Both the position numbers and the translations under genes were made by a program. A stretch of 41,206 nt of DNA from Epichloe hybrida (lineage: Eukaryota; Ascomycota; Sordariomycetes; Hypocreales; Clavicipitaceae): positions 1 to 41,206 of the forward strand of contig JAFEKR010000119.1 in the NCBI GenBank assembly GCA_019022495.1, read 5' to 3'. This document shows, in pieces, positions 23,084 to 33,296 of the stretch. The first letter of the stretch is position 1; each line of letters opens with the position of its first letter. A model generated the notes under the pieces. The model saw only the letters and a list, made by a program, of their open reading frames with translations, had not been told where the DNA came from and did no database searches.

Positions 23084-23429
23084 CGTATATCGCTGCGAAA
23101 AGTGGTTCGGCTCAGTGGTGCATACGCCAATCAACAAGCAACGCCGGACGGTGTATAGTGGATGCGTGGCAGTTGTTGCACTGTGTATGGGCATCCTCAA
23201 TCTCACTGAACGTTGGGAAGGAACAAACGGGAGGCAGTTGCCATCCAACGCTCTAGGCATTTTGAGCGCCTCGCAAAGAAAAAAAAATTGTACAATTCTG
23301 TGACGTAGAGGAGGCTTGAGTTTTCTTTCATGTTCATTTCTTCGTAGAGTTTTTTGGCCGAGAAAGCGCAACATGAATGCACGTTGAAATCTATCATTTC
23401 TGGTCCACGTCCACTCATACACTATCACC

Positions 23430-25544
23430 ATGGAGGCAAGTATCGAACTTGGCCATGAGACTGTTTCACAGCATCCTGTCGCTCGCCTGGAATACATTTG
23501 CTCTCGAGATGGCCGAGTGACAAAAGGTGTGAGCTCTATCAAAAGGCAGATTGCTCAATGAGTCCTCGTTTCAACTAAAGTTTTTTTTGCCAGGCATGAT
23601 ATCAATCAGAGAAAATGACATCTTCAGAATTGGAAGAGATCCTAGGTCAAAGTAAGGTCTGTTGGCCAAGCTTGGCAATGAATATGTCGCTAAGGATTCC
23701 AGCGATTTCGCAATCAAAAGCGATCGTGAAAGCTTGGTTTCCAGAAATCATTGCGAGATCTACACCGTGGTCTACGAGAAAGGCATCAATTTTGTCTACG
23801 TGCGCGATCGCAAGTCATTCAATGGAACCTACGTAAATAAAATGCTGGTTGGCAAAGGGCCAGGTCTCTGCTCCGGCTTTCTCTTGCAAGACGGCGATAC
23901 TATTGAGATCCTTCCTTACTGGAAATTTATTCTTCATCAAGAGAATAGTCCACCCAAGATTGAACTGAGCGAGATTCAGTTGGCAGAGTCCATGGTACGT
24001 ATACCCCAACCGACCAAACGCCCGAAATTACCATCAACCGACGTATCATTAGCTCTTCTCAGACAAGTACTTGATTTCGAGACGCTGCATCGGACAAGGG
24101 GTAGACGCAAATGTGTTTTTGGCGGAGGAAACTGCCACACGAAGGCAGATTGTCTGTAAAGTGATGAATCTTGATGAATATCAGAATCGCCTCGTTCGTG
24201 ATGGTTCCAGGCGGAAGCTACAAGAAGCGGATCTTCTACGACAACTACGACACGTCAGTCAACGCATGATTTGTTTTCGAAGGGTTCACGCTACTGACTG
24301 ATTATAGCCAAACATCCTGGCATACGTGGATTCGATATCCTCACCTCACTCCCTGTACGCACATTTTACCCATGCTGATTGCACTACGATCCCAACTAAC
24401 AGCTCAAGCTTCATCTTCACCGAACTCGCTACAGGAGGGGATCTCATGTCCTTTATTAATCGACAGAATGGAGTCAAAGAGTTTGATTGCCGAATCATCA
24501 TTCGACAGGTACTGCGAGGCTTGAGCTATCTTCACAGCAAGGGAATAATTCATCGCGATCTCAAACCCGAAAATATTCTGAAAATATTCTGCTCGCATAC
24601 TCGCCGAAAGTCGCCTATCATCGGATCATGCTCTCTGATTTCGCAACTTGCGCAGTACCAAGGAGAAGCAGATTGAAGACGATGGTTGGAACAGCAAATT
24701 ATCAAGCACCGTGAGTCGATACGTTTGAACTCGCCAGGCTACTCTGACCATGTCTGACCCTTTTTCGAGGGAACTGCACGCAGCGACACAGGACCACCAG
24801 ACGCCGGCAATCGACATGTGGGCAGTGGGCATAATTACTGCCATCATGCTGACGGCGAGCCTGGATATTGATGATGTTATCGCTAAACTCTGCTATAGCG
24901 ACCAAGACGCCATACTTCAGAATCTAAAATGCAACATCTTCCTACCAGATCTGAAGCTCAGTAAAAACAGCAAAACATTTGTGTGGCAATGCCTTCAGAG
25001 GTCGCCACAGGACAGGCAAACAGTTCTCGAAGCCGAATGCCACGACTGGCTGTGCACTCCAGAGGAGCATTTAAGATTCTTTGAGCAGCTTGACTATAGA
25101 GTTCTTGGTGAATGGGAAATGCAAGCGGAATTGTCGCCGATGCCTTTGCAGCTCCCAAGCGTTTTGATGGCCTCATTGGCGACGGAACAGGGTCAAGACG
25201 AGCTTTTCAAAAGTTACCTCAGCCTAGCCCGCCGCCATCCGCTCCTACAGACCGAATTTTCTCAGCATTTTCGAAATTTCCTTTTCAAAAACGAGGCACA
25301 AAGAGTCGTGCCGGACAGTCAACCATCCACAAACGCGGAGACGCAACAATCGAGAGGAGCGCAGGATAAGAGCCCTAGTTCAACGTTGATTTCACAAAGC
25401 ACTGCAACTGACAATACGGGACCAGCTCAGACTACAGCATGTTCACAAAAACAGAGCCTCGCCATCCGAACGAAAAGAAGGCTACCTGAGCCCTGTAGCC
25501 CAGACCCTAAGATGAAATCACTGCGCAGAAAAACAAACCACTGA
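23430..25544 (+). pseudogene. FHA-domain serine/threonine protein kinase, disrupted by an 11-bp duplication
   Basis: Exons 23430-23526, 23594-23651, 23703-23998, 24063-24253, 24308-24354, 24403-24710 and 24770-25544 splice in phase except for one break. The N-terminus is an FHA phosphothreonine-binding domain (FRIGRDPRSNDF, then SLVSRNHCEIY). The kinase domain follows: glycine loop IGQGVDANVFLA, VCKVMNL lysine, [10 protein letters not shown] hinge, [12 protein letters not shown] catalytic loop, LSDFATC (DFA in place of DFG), TMVGTANYQAPE and AIDMWAVGI. The layout is that of Rad53/Cds1 (Chk2)-like checkpoint kinases, though the DFG change and divergent sequence suggest a lineage-specific relative. 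At 24569-24590 the unit GAAAATATTCT occurs twice in tandem. The extra 11 bp shift the frame just after PENIL, giving a stop at 24674-24676 and a 320-residue product instead of about 586. Everything downstream is still open in the shifted frame, so the break is recent, or is an assembly error. Confidence 0.85.
24569..24590. repeat. 11-bp tandem duplication (GAAAATATTCT x2) in the kinase catalytic loop
   Basis: Two exact adjacent copies. Removing one copy restores the expected kinase reading frame through the activation segment and APE motif. Confidence 0.93.
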
Positions 25545-25789
25545 GGCAAGGTGGATAGATTTCGACACAACCATCGATTTCACTGCTGAGCAATGATTTT
25601 CTTGATGAAATAATATACGGGACTTCCGAGAGACTATCGAGCCAACGAATGTGAACCAGTTTAGAAGGAGTTACATTGCTGGATTCTAATCAGACTCACC
25701 TTTACAAGCATATAAAATGAACAATTTGCGAAACCCGATAAAAAAGGCCATCACAATTCCAGTGTCATTAACACAACACCACCACTCTC

Positions 25790-26803
25790 TCACACCTGAC
25801 CCAATCGAAGGATATTATAGGCCCCCCCAGCCTCCTCGCCGACTTTCCCAAAAGTCAAAGGCTTCAATTCCGGCCACGTCCCCTTCTGTCCTTGTGCATG
25901 CTTGCCATCGTCCTCCACAATCAACGGGCGCAGCAAATCTCGAACCAGATCAACCTGCTCCCTGGCGTCCTCATGAGTGCCTAACCTCTGGATATCATTC
26001 ATCGCAGTCTTCACCTCGTCCCTTGTCAACGGCCTCTCTCTTTCCCTCGTCAACGCCTCCGCAATGCCCCCCATCCCCGTCCCTTCTCCCTCCCCCTTGA
26101 CCACACCATAAGCCACCAGATTCCCCCTCCTCACAACGAGAACCTGGTCCGCCAGCGCGCTCACATCCAAGAACCTCGCCGCATCAAGCAACCCCCTGTA
26201 GGAATCATCGTGGACCCTCTCCGGCGTCAGCCTAACCGGCAAGTTCCTCGACTGCCCCCCCGGCAACTTCTCGTAGTACCGCACCAGTATCCCGAGCCTG
26301 CTCAGCGGCGCCGGCACCGCCAACAGCACCACCTCGACCCTGTACCCGCCGCTGCTAAAGATGCGCACCAGGTCCTCAAAGTCCTCGGGGTGTCGACACG
26401 CACTCTCCACCAGAACATCGATGGCCCGCCCGGTGACTTCCCGCGCCGCCATAGCCAGCCACTTCCTCGCGTCGGGCCCCGTCGCCGCAGACGCGAGATG
26501 CGGCGCCGAGAGCATCAGCCGCGCGTACTCGGGATGATACGTCTTGTACGTATCGGCAATGAGATGCGCGGCACCACCACCACCCCCGCCACCCCGTGCC
26601 AGACGCACCGCCGACAGGATGGCGGGCGACAGGCGCGTCTTCCCCGCGCCCGTCTGCCCGACTGCCAGGATGGCGAGGGGCGGTTCCGACGAGCCACGCC
26701 GCGGGAGGTTGAGGAATTCCGCGGGCAGGATCTCGGACTGGAAGATGCGGAGCGAGGTTTCTGCCGGGAGGCGGTGGGACGAGAGGTCGGGAGGGGGAGG
26801 CAT
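25790..26803 (-). CDS. Zeta-toxin-fold P-loop kinase
   Basis: Single exon, 337 residues from MPPPPDLSSH. The frame is open 46 codons further upstream, but that part reads as leader sequence. The Walker A motif GQTGAGKT is at 49-56. It is followed by IADTYKTYHPEYARL (about 82-96, the zeta-type substrate loop), a VEVVLLAVPAPLSRLGI strand, VRLTPERVHDDSYRGLLDAA, and a DEV/NDIQRLG tail. These are the features of the zeta-toxin family (UDP-N-acetylglucosamine kinases in bacteria). In fungi the family occurs as stand-alone chromosomal proteins of unknown role, and no antitoxin-like partner is adjacent. A run of seven glycines sits after the P-loop helix. The gene ends 245 nt from the FHA kinase stop codon in convergent orientation. 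The family is clear; the substrate is unknown. Confidence 0.87.
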   Translation of the reverse strand: MPPPPDLSSHRLPAETSLRIFQSEILPAEFLNLPRRGSSEPPLAILAVGQTGAGKTRLSPAILSAVRLARGGGGGGGAAHLIADTYKTYHPEYARLMLSAPHLASAATGPDARKWLAMAAREVTGRAIDVLVESACRHPEDFEDLVRIFSSGGYRVEVVLLAVPAPLSRLGILVRYYEKLPGGQSRNLPVRLTPERVHDDSYRGLLDAARFLDVSALADQVLVVRRGNLVAYGVVKGEGEGTGMGGIAEALTRERERPLTRDEVKTAMNDIQRLGTHEDAREQVDLVRDLLRPLIVEDDGKHAQGQKGTWPELKPLTFGKVGEEAGGAYNILRLGQV

Positions 26804-28215
26804 CGTTGTACTCTGTTTCTTGACAGATAGATTTCTCTGAGCGACTTGAATGGGGTGGCATATCCAGTCGTTGGGGGGCCGGATAGTTGAGCGTCTGGGG
26901 CTCTTTTTATTTCTTAAAAAGAAGAAGAAGAAAAGGACCAACCACGAGGGAGTTTACTTTCAGAAATGAGAGGAGGGGGAATTGCAATATAAGACTTGGT
27001 GGTCTGCCGAAATTCAAGGTAATTCTTCTTTTTTTCCCCTATTGCCCCGCGGTTTCGATGTACAAGTCGTTGAAAATGGATGATGCATCTGGGGGAACCC
27101 TGTATTGTGACACCATGATGCCAGTGGATCATGACCGGAGAAAAAGTGAGACATGTACGGAGTAATGAGCAAGAAATATACTGCGCCGTCAGAGAGGACA
27201 CTATAATCGGTGGTGGTAAAGGCCTAGACATTTCTTTGGTATAAGTTACTTCGAAACTACGAGATGCCGTCGGTAGTTTGCTTGTTGGAATTCGAAAGGG
27301 GGGGCCCACCGACTCAATATTGTTTCACATCACTGCACAACGCGGAAATTCGACTCTTCAGCATACTCTCTCACAATTGCTGCCATCTCTTATTCATTCA
27401 TCAAAAGTACAGCAGTCTCTCGGTGGCATTCCCAGAAGCTCCAGACCGAATGCATACGCAAACATGAAAAAGATCATAGCGCATCTCGTGGCTCATAGAT
27501 GATTCAGCATATCGTCCGCCAACGCAATACACGACAAAAAAAGCCTGTAGGCCTCCGTTTGCCAACTTCATACATGCAAAACAGCAGCCATCATCAGCTC
27601 TCTGCATGTTACACCTCAAAGGGCGCAAACCATGATGAGCCTTGGTGCTCAACTTTCGAACCAAGATCCCTTGACGCCAGCTCATGAATGACCGTTGAAC
27701 CCTTGAGCCATGTGGTAAACTCAAACCCAATCTCCGGGCTCACCCAGAACACAAATTCCAATTCCAATTTTACTTTTTCCAGTTTGAATTTCAACTTCAA
27801 TCTCAATCTCATTTGCTTCCCGTCTGTTTCTGAGCAAGTTTCTGTATCAAAATGCTTCGTGCAGCTAAACATCCAAAACGCCGTAGGAAATCAGAGCCAA
27901 AGTCAAATTCAAGGCTTCAAGTGTTCCGAGTAAGGAAAAAAAAATCCCTCGTCACTGTCACTGTCACTATCACCGTCACCGTCACCGTCACCAGGCTGTT
28001 AAACTTGAGTGTATGTCAAGTCGCGCCAGGGGCGGGGTGTTGGGGGGGGGGGGAAGAAAAGAAGGAAAGTCGCAAGCTTTCTTCAGCCGTGAGGCTATTC
28101 GAGTATGTCTCTATGCGTTCTCTGTAATGTCCATATTTCCTGGAATGTTTTCAATCTTAGTCATCGTATTGTGCTGGCAGGGTTCCTTCGTCCGGCTTCT
28201 CGGCATATGCAGGAA
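26804..28215. other. Intergenic region, zeta-kinase promoter and ATG1 3' flank
   Basis: 1.4 kb. It contains a TACGGAGTA copy (27156-27164), AATTCC/AATCTC-type short repeats (about 27757-27812), a GTCACT/GTCACC repeat (27951-27992) and G-runs. No convincing gene. Confidence 0.6.
27951..27992. repeat. Hexamer repeat (GTCACT / GTCACC)
   Basis: Seven 6-bp units with a T-to-C drift along the array, about 220 nt downstream of the ATG1 stop codon. Confidence 0.9.
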
Positions 28216-31200
28216 TCACGCCGAACCATGCGATGGCACGCTACGCGGTGTGACGTCGCCGCTTCGTCGACGTGCAGCTTGCAGCTGTGCGTGGTGTTCC
28301 TTGCTGTTCGCGTCGGCAATCATTTTCTGCTTCTTCGCCACCGCAGCAAGGCGCCCCTTGATCATTTTGATCACTGTGTACGTCAACGGGTTAATTGGAA
28401 TGTTGCTCCAAGATTGACACTTCTATGCTCGTTCAACTTACTTTTCCGAACGTGAGCCTCCTCATCGCCATCCAAATCACTGCTAGACTCCCTGGGCAAG
28501 CTCCTGGCCGGCTCTCTGCCAGAAGACAGCCGTCGGGCAACTCCATCGTCGTCGGTATCCAGCACCGCCTCAAGCATTCGAATTGCCGTGATATAAGATA
28601 TTTTGCAACCTGGAAGATTGTCGTTTGTCACCTCATCAATCGCAGCTGCGCGACTCATTTCAAGGGCACGATCATACATCAGCTTCTCGGCGCTGATACC
28701 CGGCGTCAGATATACTTGTTTTGCTGTAGACGCCGAAGAAGAAAGAGAGTCGATCGCCTGGTCAGAAGGATGACTCGGGTGGTCTTCCGGCAGCATCCTT
28801 TGCGCTTCCAGCAACTTCATGCGGACAATCTCAGACTTCTCCAAAACTTCGTTGAAACGCTGTCGCACCCATTGTACAATTGCATTAATGCTTTGGGTAA
28901 TGTTTTCGGAGACTGCCGCCGAGACGCCACTGCCACCATCTGCCCGGCTCTTCTTGGACCACCACATGCTGGCAAGGTCCATGGCCTGAGCGAGCAAGGT
29001 AAGGGACTTGACGTAAAGAACCAGGGCTTCCTCAGAAAGAGATACGACGGCCTCGATGGTGAGGCCATCCTCATCTTGCGAAAGCTGATCAATGCCAACA
29101 CCACCAAGACCGTGATCCATTGAAGGGGCAAGAGGAACCAGCTGCTTGTATTTGACTTCGGCAAAGCCGTAAACACAATCGCTTCTTTCGGCATACTCTG
29201 CCATGATCTCCTTCGTCCTGACGTCCTCATCCGCCGACAGCGAACTCTTACCGTCTCCGATAAGACTGCCTGGGGATGATGGCGTTGGGTACGCTGGGAA
29301 AGGTTGGTACATGGGAGGGGAGTGACCCTTGCCACGGACTGGGGCAACCTTGAAGCCGAACAGGCGCAGACTAGCGTCTTGGATCGCCTTGGAGATGGCG
29401 CTGGACGCTGAGCTGGGACTAGCAGAAAGCGTCTTTTCGTACGAGGACCTGCGGTCATGGACAACGCGACCTTGGGCGACAAGGGCGGTTCGGGAGGTGG
29501 GCGTCGGGATGGCGCCGGTCGTGGACGTCGGAGCCCCTTGCTGCGTGCTTCGACGTACCATTTGTGCCGAGCGTGGTCCTGATCCTTGGCCGGCTAGCTT
29601 CTCGTTGGCGGCCAGCTCGTCTGCCAGTGCGTTGACCTCAACATGTCTACGTTCGACTACAACGTAGTCTCTCTCGAACATGACCTCTTGTGCCGCCTTT
29701 TCCGCTTCACTGAGTGGCTTGCTGCTCGATGACTGCCTCAAAACACGGGGCGATGAATCCTGAGGTGGGTGGCTCTGCGGCGCGATGTGCTCCCGAGAAG
29801 ATCGATCCGTGGCCCGAGGGTGATTTGGCATGGAAACAGTGTGATGTGGTGAGGGTCGCCGAATACCCAGACCAGCTCCGGCATCCCGAGGAGAGCTTCC
29901 GGGTGGCTGGTTATCCGTTGAGTGTCTTCTGCTGTGTCGACCATCGCCTTGGCTGCCCGATTGTGGCGACCGCGGTGCCACTTCGCGTGAGGAAGGCCCA
30001 ATCGATCCAGCATCTCTTGGGGCAACTGAACTTGGGTGACGAGTCTGGACAGCTCCAGGAGACGGTGGATACTCCTCTCCCTGAGGGATGGGCTGTAACT
30101 CTCTCTTGGGTTGTTTCGGAATATCGTCCTCAACAAGACCTGGGATGTCGCGTGTAATGACGGGATGAGCGAAGAAATTCTCAAAACTAAGACGCTCGAC
30201 AGGGCTTCGTTTCAACAGACTGCGGACAAGACTTTTAATCTCGGAGCTGATGATGACTTCCCTGGGAAACTTGATGACGTCCTCGGCAGCCTCTATCTTG
30301 CGCAGGAGTTCAACATGGTTTCGTGCTCGGAAGGGCGGGCGACCCGTCACCATCTCGTACAGAACAGTCCCTACCGACCACAAATCGGCCTTGGCATCAT
30401 ATCGCTCATAACGAAGAATCTCCGGAGCCATGTATAAAGGTGAGCCACAGAGCGTATCAGCCAGCGAGGTGGAAGGCAAGACTCTTGCGAATCCGAAATC
30501 GGCAAGCTTGAGCATGGGCAACGACGCCAGACCAGCGACGGGTATCAGAGAGTCTTGACTGGCTGACATTATGGGTAGATTTTTGTGGTCCCTGAAGGCC
30601 TGGGATGGGAGAAGGAGGAGATTTTGGGGCTTCACGTCTCTGTGAACATAATTCTTGCTCCGTAAGAATTCCAAGGCACTCGCCAGCTGCTTCAAAAAAT
30701 GGCGTATGACCACTTCGTGAAGACCGGAATTCGGCGCACTGGGATACTTGCGAGCCATGTCGTGGGTAGCAGGGTGTGTCGATAGCTTGTCTCTTTTTTT
30801 AATGAAAAAGGACAAATCACCCAACTCACAATATTCCATAATCAGATTGATGTGAGTGGATGATTCGAGACAGTCGTGTAGTGCAACAATGTGAGGATGT
30901 CGTAGTGTCTTCAAGATCTGGATCTCTCCGTAAAGGTTCTCTCTCAGCTTCTTGTTTAGCCGTTCGAGTTCGACAGATTTAACGGCCACGGCTGCTTTTG
31001 ACTCCTGCATTCACACAGACAAGACATTAGCATCCGTCCTAGCACTCAAGTGCACAACGCGTTGACGTGTTCATCGAATAGACATGCGGCATATTTCAGG
31101 GCCATGAAGAGCCATGGCAACGCACCTTGTGCCAGCCCATGTATACTTGGGCAAAGCTGCCTTTGCCAATTTCCTTGTCGACGATGAATTGGCCGATAGC

Positions 31201-31254
31201 CCGTCCGTTGGATCGCCTTGAGCCGGAAGACGGCCCATCTTGACGGCTCGCCAT
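28216..31254 (-). CDS. ATG1: Autophagy-initiating serine/threonine kinase Atg1 (ULK family)
   Basis: Three exons, 31254-31126, 31004-28442 and 28373-28216, give 949 residues. The N-terminal kinase domain has glycine loop IGKGSFAQV (29-37), AVK lysine (K52), [10 protein letters not shown] (HRD 164-166), LADFGFARV (DFG 212-214) and LYMAPEIL (APE 236-238). A long Ser/Pro-rich disordered middle follows. It contains YVVVE (490-494), matching the Atg8-interacting motif of fungal Atg1. The C-terminal part is the helical tandem MIT domain that binds Atg13. The last exon reads [19 protein letters not shown] and then [17 protein letters not shown], which is typical for filamentous fungi. The protein starts autophagosome formation at the phagophore assembly site. 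Both introns have GTAAGT- or GTGCGT-type donors and clear branch sites. The gene is divergent from dephospho-CoA kinase, with a 2-kb spacer. Confidence 0.96.
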
Positions 31255-31777
31255 GGCTTCCCGACGAGCTTGTCGATGACAGGAAGCTAGCTGAAGACGG
31301 GGTGAGCCCGTGGGCCTACAAGAAACGAGGATCGGATCGAGCGGTTGGAGTCGTCATGTAGACAGTTTGGATTTCGCTTCGGAAAGACGATTTAAGAACT
31401 GAGCTGAGGAAATTGATGAGGGGACGGCCTAGGAGATGGGAGAAGGATTCGAACAACAGGAAGGCAGAGACAGGACGTGCTGAAGGCAACAGGGTGAGTA
31501 AGCGGGCGTGATGGGGAGTGGCCGGGGGATGTTGAAGATGCTCTAAGTGGCGGCAGATTTCCGATAGGCCAAACAAAGGCCAGAGCTGCTAGGCAGGCAG
31601 GCTGTTAGTGCACGGCGACAGAAGTGTGCTAATAACCGAGAAAGGGTGGCGTCTGAGAAAAAAAAAGACTATATGATCAAAACCCAGAGGAAATAATAAC
31701 GAGAGATGAGAAGGCAACTTTGCTCTTCGTGGAGGCGCTTTTTTGTAGAAATAGCGTCTGCGATGCTCGGGGATCTT

Positions 31778-31798
31778 GGGTCTGGGTCTGGGTCTGGG
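31778..31798. repeat. (GGGTCT)n hexamer repeat
   Basis: Three units of GGGTCT plus a G-run, about 525 nt upstream of the ATG1 start codon. Confidence 0.85.
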
Positions 31799-31997
31799 GG
31801 AGGTGACCAACACTGAGACGCCGACGATTTTTAACGATGACGGCGCCTAGACGCAAAGCAGAAGTCAAGCGTGCAGGCAAGTCGAGCTTTGTGCAAGGGG
31901 TCTGTCTGTCTGTATTGCTGAGCAGAGAGATGTCTTCCTGGACGTCGAAACTAAGGGTAAAGGCACATCTTGATGTCGTTTGCCGAGAGACGGAGAA

Positions 31998-32037
31998 ACA
32001 AGATGACAAGATGACAAGGTGACAAGGTGACAAGATG
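31998..32037. repeat. 8-bp tandem repeat (ACAAGATG / ACAAGGTG)x5
   Basis: Five exact 8-bp units with A/G variation at one position. Confidence 0.95.
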
Positions 32038-32229
32038 GACGAGGGGTCCAATGTTGGATGTCGCGGGTGAGAGCAGATAAGAACGAGATAGTGGGCGCGT
32101 GAAGGGACAACAAGGATAGCAGCTGGAAGGCAGCGATCCACTTTGAGACTACTGTATGTATGTGAGAGAAGTGAGAGAAGTGACTGACTGGGTGGGCGGA
32201 CGAGAGCTTTGTTTGAATGGCGGAAAGTA

Positions 32230-32253
32230 CAAGCACGAGCACGAGCACGAGCA
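32230..32253. repeat. (ACGAGC)n hexamer repeat
   Basis: Four hexamer units immediately before the 12-bp array at 32258. Confidence 0.85.
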
Positions 32254-32257
32254 GAAA

Positions 32258-32323
32258 ACTGGAGACTGGAGACGAGACTGGAGACGAGACTGGAGACTTG
32301 TGGACTGGAGACTTGTGGACTGG
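32258..32323. repeat. Compound minisatellite based on GACTGGAGAC
   Basis: Tandem units of about 7, 12 and 17 bp built on the same GACTGGAGAC core, extending by GAGACT and then by TTGTG. Nested duplication is evident. Confidence 0.88.
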
Positions 32324-33070
32324 AAGGATGGGGTGGATAAAAGCGCTGGTGCGAATTGGACGACACGAGGATGCAGAATACCCACACTGACATCTACGGA
32401 TCCGTACGAATTACAGTGGCAGGCAAAGAAGCTTGAATCAAGATGACGGGTACGGAGTAAAGAGAAGGGAGGAAGAAGAGAGTTGTGCGATTTGATGGGG
32501 GACGGACAGAAGCGTTGCTGTGAGGGGACGTGGCCGGGTGGTGGTCATTTTGCTCGGTACTTGGTTAGGCTGGGGGGGGCGCATTGGACGGGCATTTGGA
32601 GACAACGGGGCCAACCAGAATGCGCTCGTGACAGGTTGTGGCTCCATGGAGGAATCACATTAAGTATTATTTATTAGTAATAACCGACTTGCGTTGTCAC
32701 TATGCATTCAGGGTCGAATCGCGCCTCACTGCCTCCCGTGGTCCGTGGACAACGACCTTGGAGCTTGCTTGCTCCCTGACAAGCAAGCCATTGCGACTTC
32801 GCATTGTTGCTGCGGCACATACAACTCTTTAATCAAGGATTATTATAAGCTTACTGTGTAATAGCTAGTATCTATTAGGAGCATACCTTACATACATATG
32901 TATGTAGCAGAGTTCTCGTGGATCACACCCTATGTAATCCGTAAACATGTCGTAAAGTTTGTCCCGGCCTTCAATATCCACTTGCGCAAGCCGTCGTGGG
33001 CATCAACCCTCTTCAGAAATCTGGCGCCATCCCGCCCCGTGCTGACATCACCACTAGCATCATCTCTCGC

Positions 33071-33106
33071 CACAGCCTGCCACAGCTTGCCACAGCTTGC
33101 CACAAG
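33071..33106. repeat. 10-bp tandem repeat (CACAGCTTGC)
   Basis: Three to four units at exact 10-bp spacing, about 190 nt upstream of the dephospho-CoA kinase start codon. It shares AGCTTGCCA with the array at 13551-13590. Confidence 0.9.
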
Positions 33107-33296
33107 AGGTCTTCACGAGTCAATCAATATACTCCACTCCGTACCCGTGGGCCGTGGCACACCCTCAGTCACCCCAGAGCTGCCCCGCCAGCGAGTCGTG
33201 CCAACCTCACCTCGTCAACGTCAACATCATAGACGTCGCTTTCAACCACACAAACGATAATTTAAAAAAAAAAAAAAAAGAAGGAAGAGGACCACC

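Larger units (their letters stand above)
22818..23429. other. Divergent promoter region of eL41 and the FHA kinase
   Basis: 612 nt. Besides the likely eL41 leader intron, it holds a CACGTG box at 23078-23083, a bHLH/Cbf1-type site often seen at ribosomal protein genes in fungi. A role here is inference. Confidence 0.5.
31255..33296. other. Divergent promoter region of ATG1 and dephospho-CoA kinase
   Basis: 2 kb, dense in short tandem repeats (31778-31798, 31998-32037, 32230-32253, 32258-32323, 33071-33106), one TACGGAGTA copy at 32451 and AT-rich patches (about 32660-32690 and 32820-32900). Long 5' leaders are likely. Minus-strand open frames here are simple translations of the repeats. Confidence 0.6.

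Noticed and set aside
25790..26803. Toxin-antitoxin operon
   Set aside because: No small partner gene lies beside the zeta-fold protein; the neighbours are a convergent kinase and an intergenic region.
31440..31530. Possible tRNA on the minus strand (GTTCGAATCC resembling a B box)
   Set aside because: No A box at the right distance and no cloverleaf can be folded by eye.
32258..32323. Array resembling a CRISPR
   Set aside because: Units are directly adjacent without unique spacers, and the genome is eukaryotic; it is a minisatellite.
31677..32393. 238-codon minus-strand open frame upstream of ATG1
   Set aside because: It is a translation of tandem repeats (Ser/Leu/Val and Arg-Ala runs) with no conserved motif.
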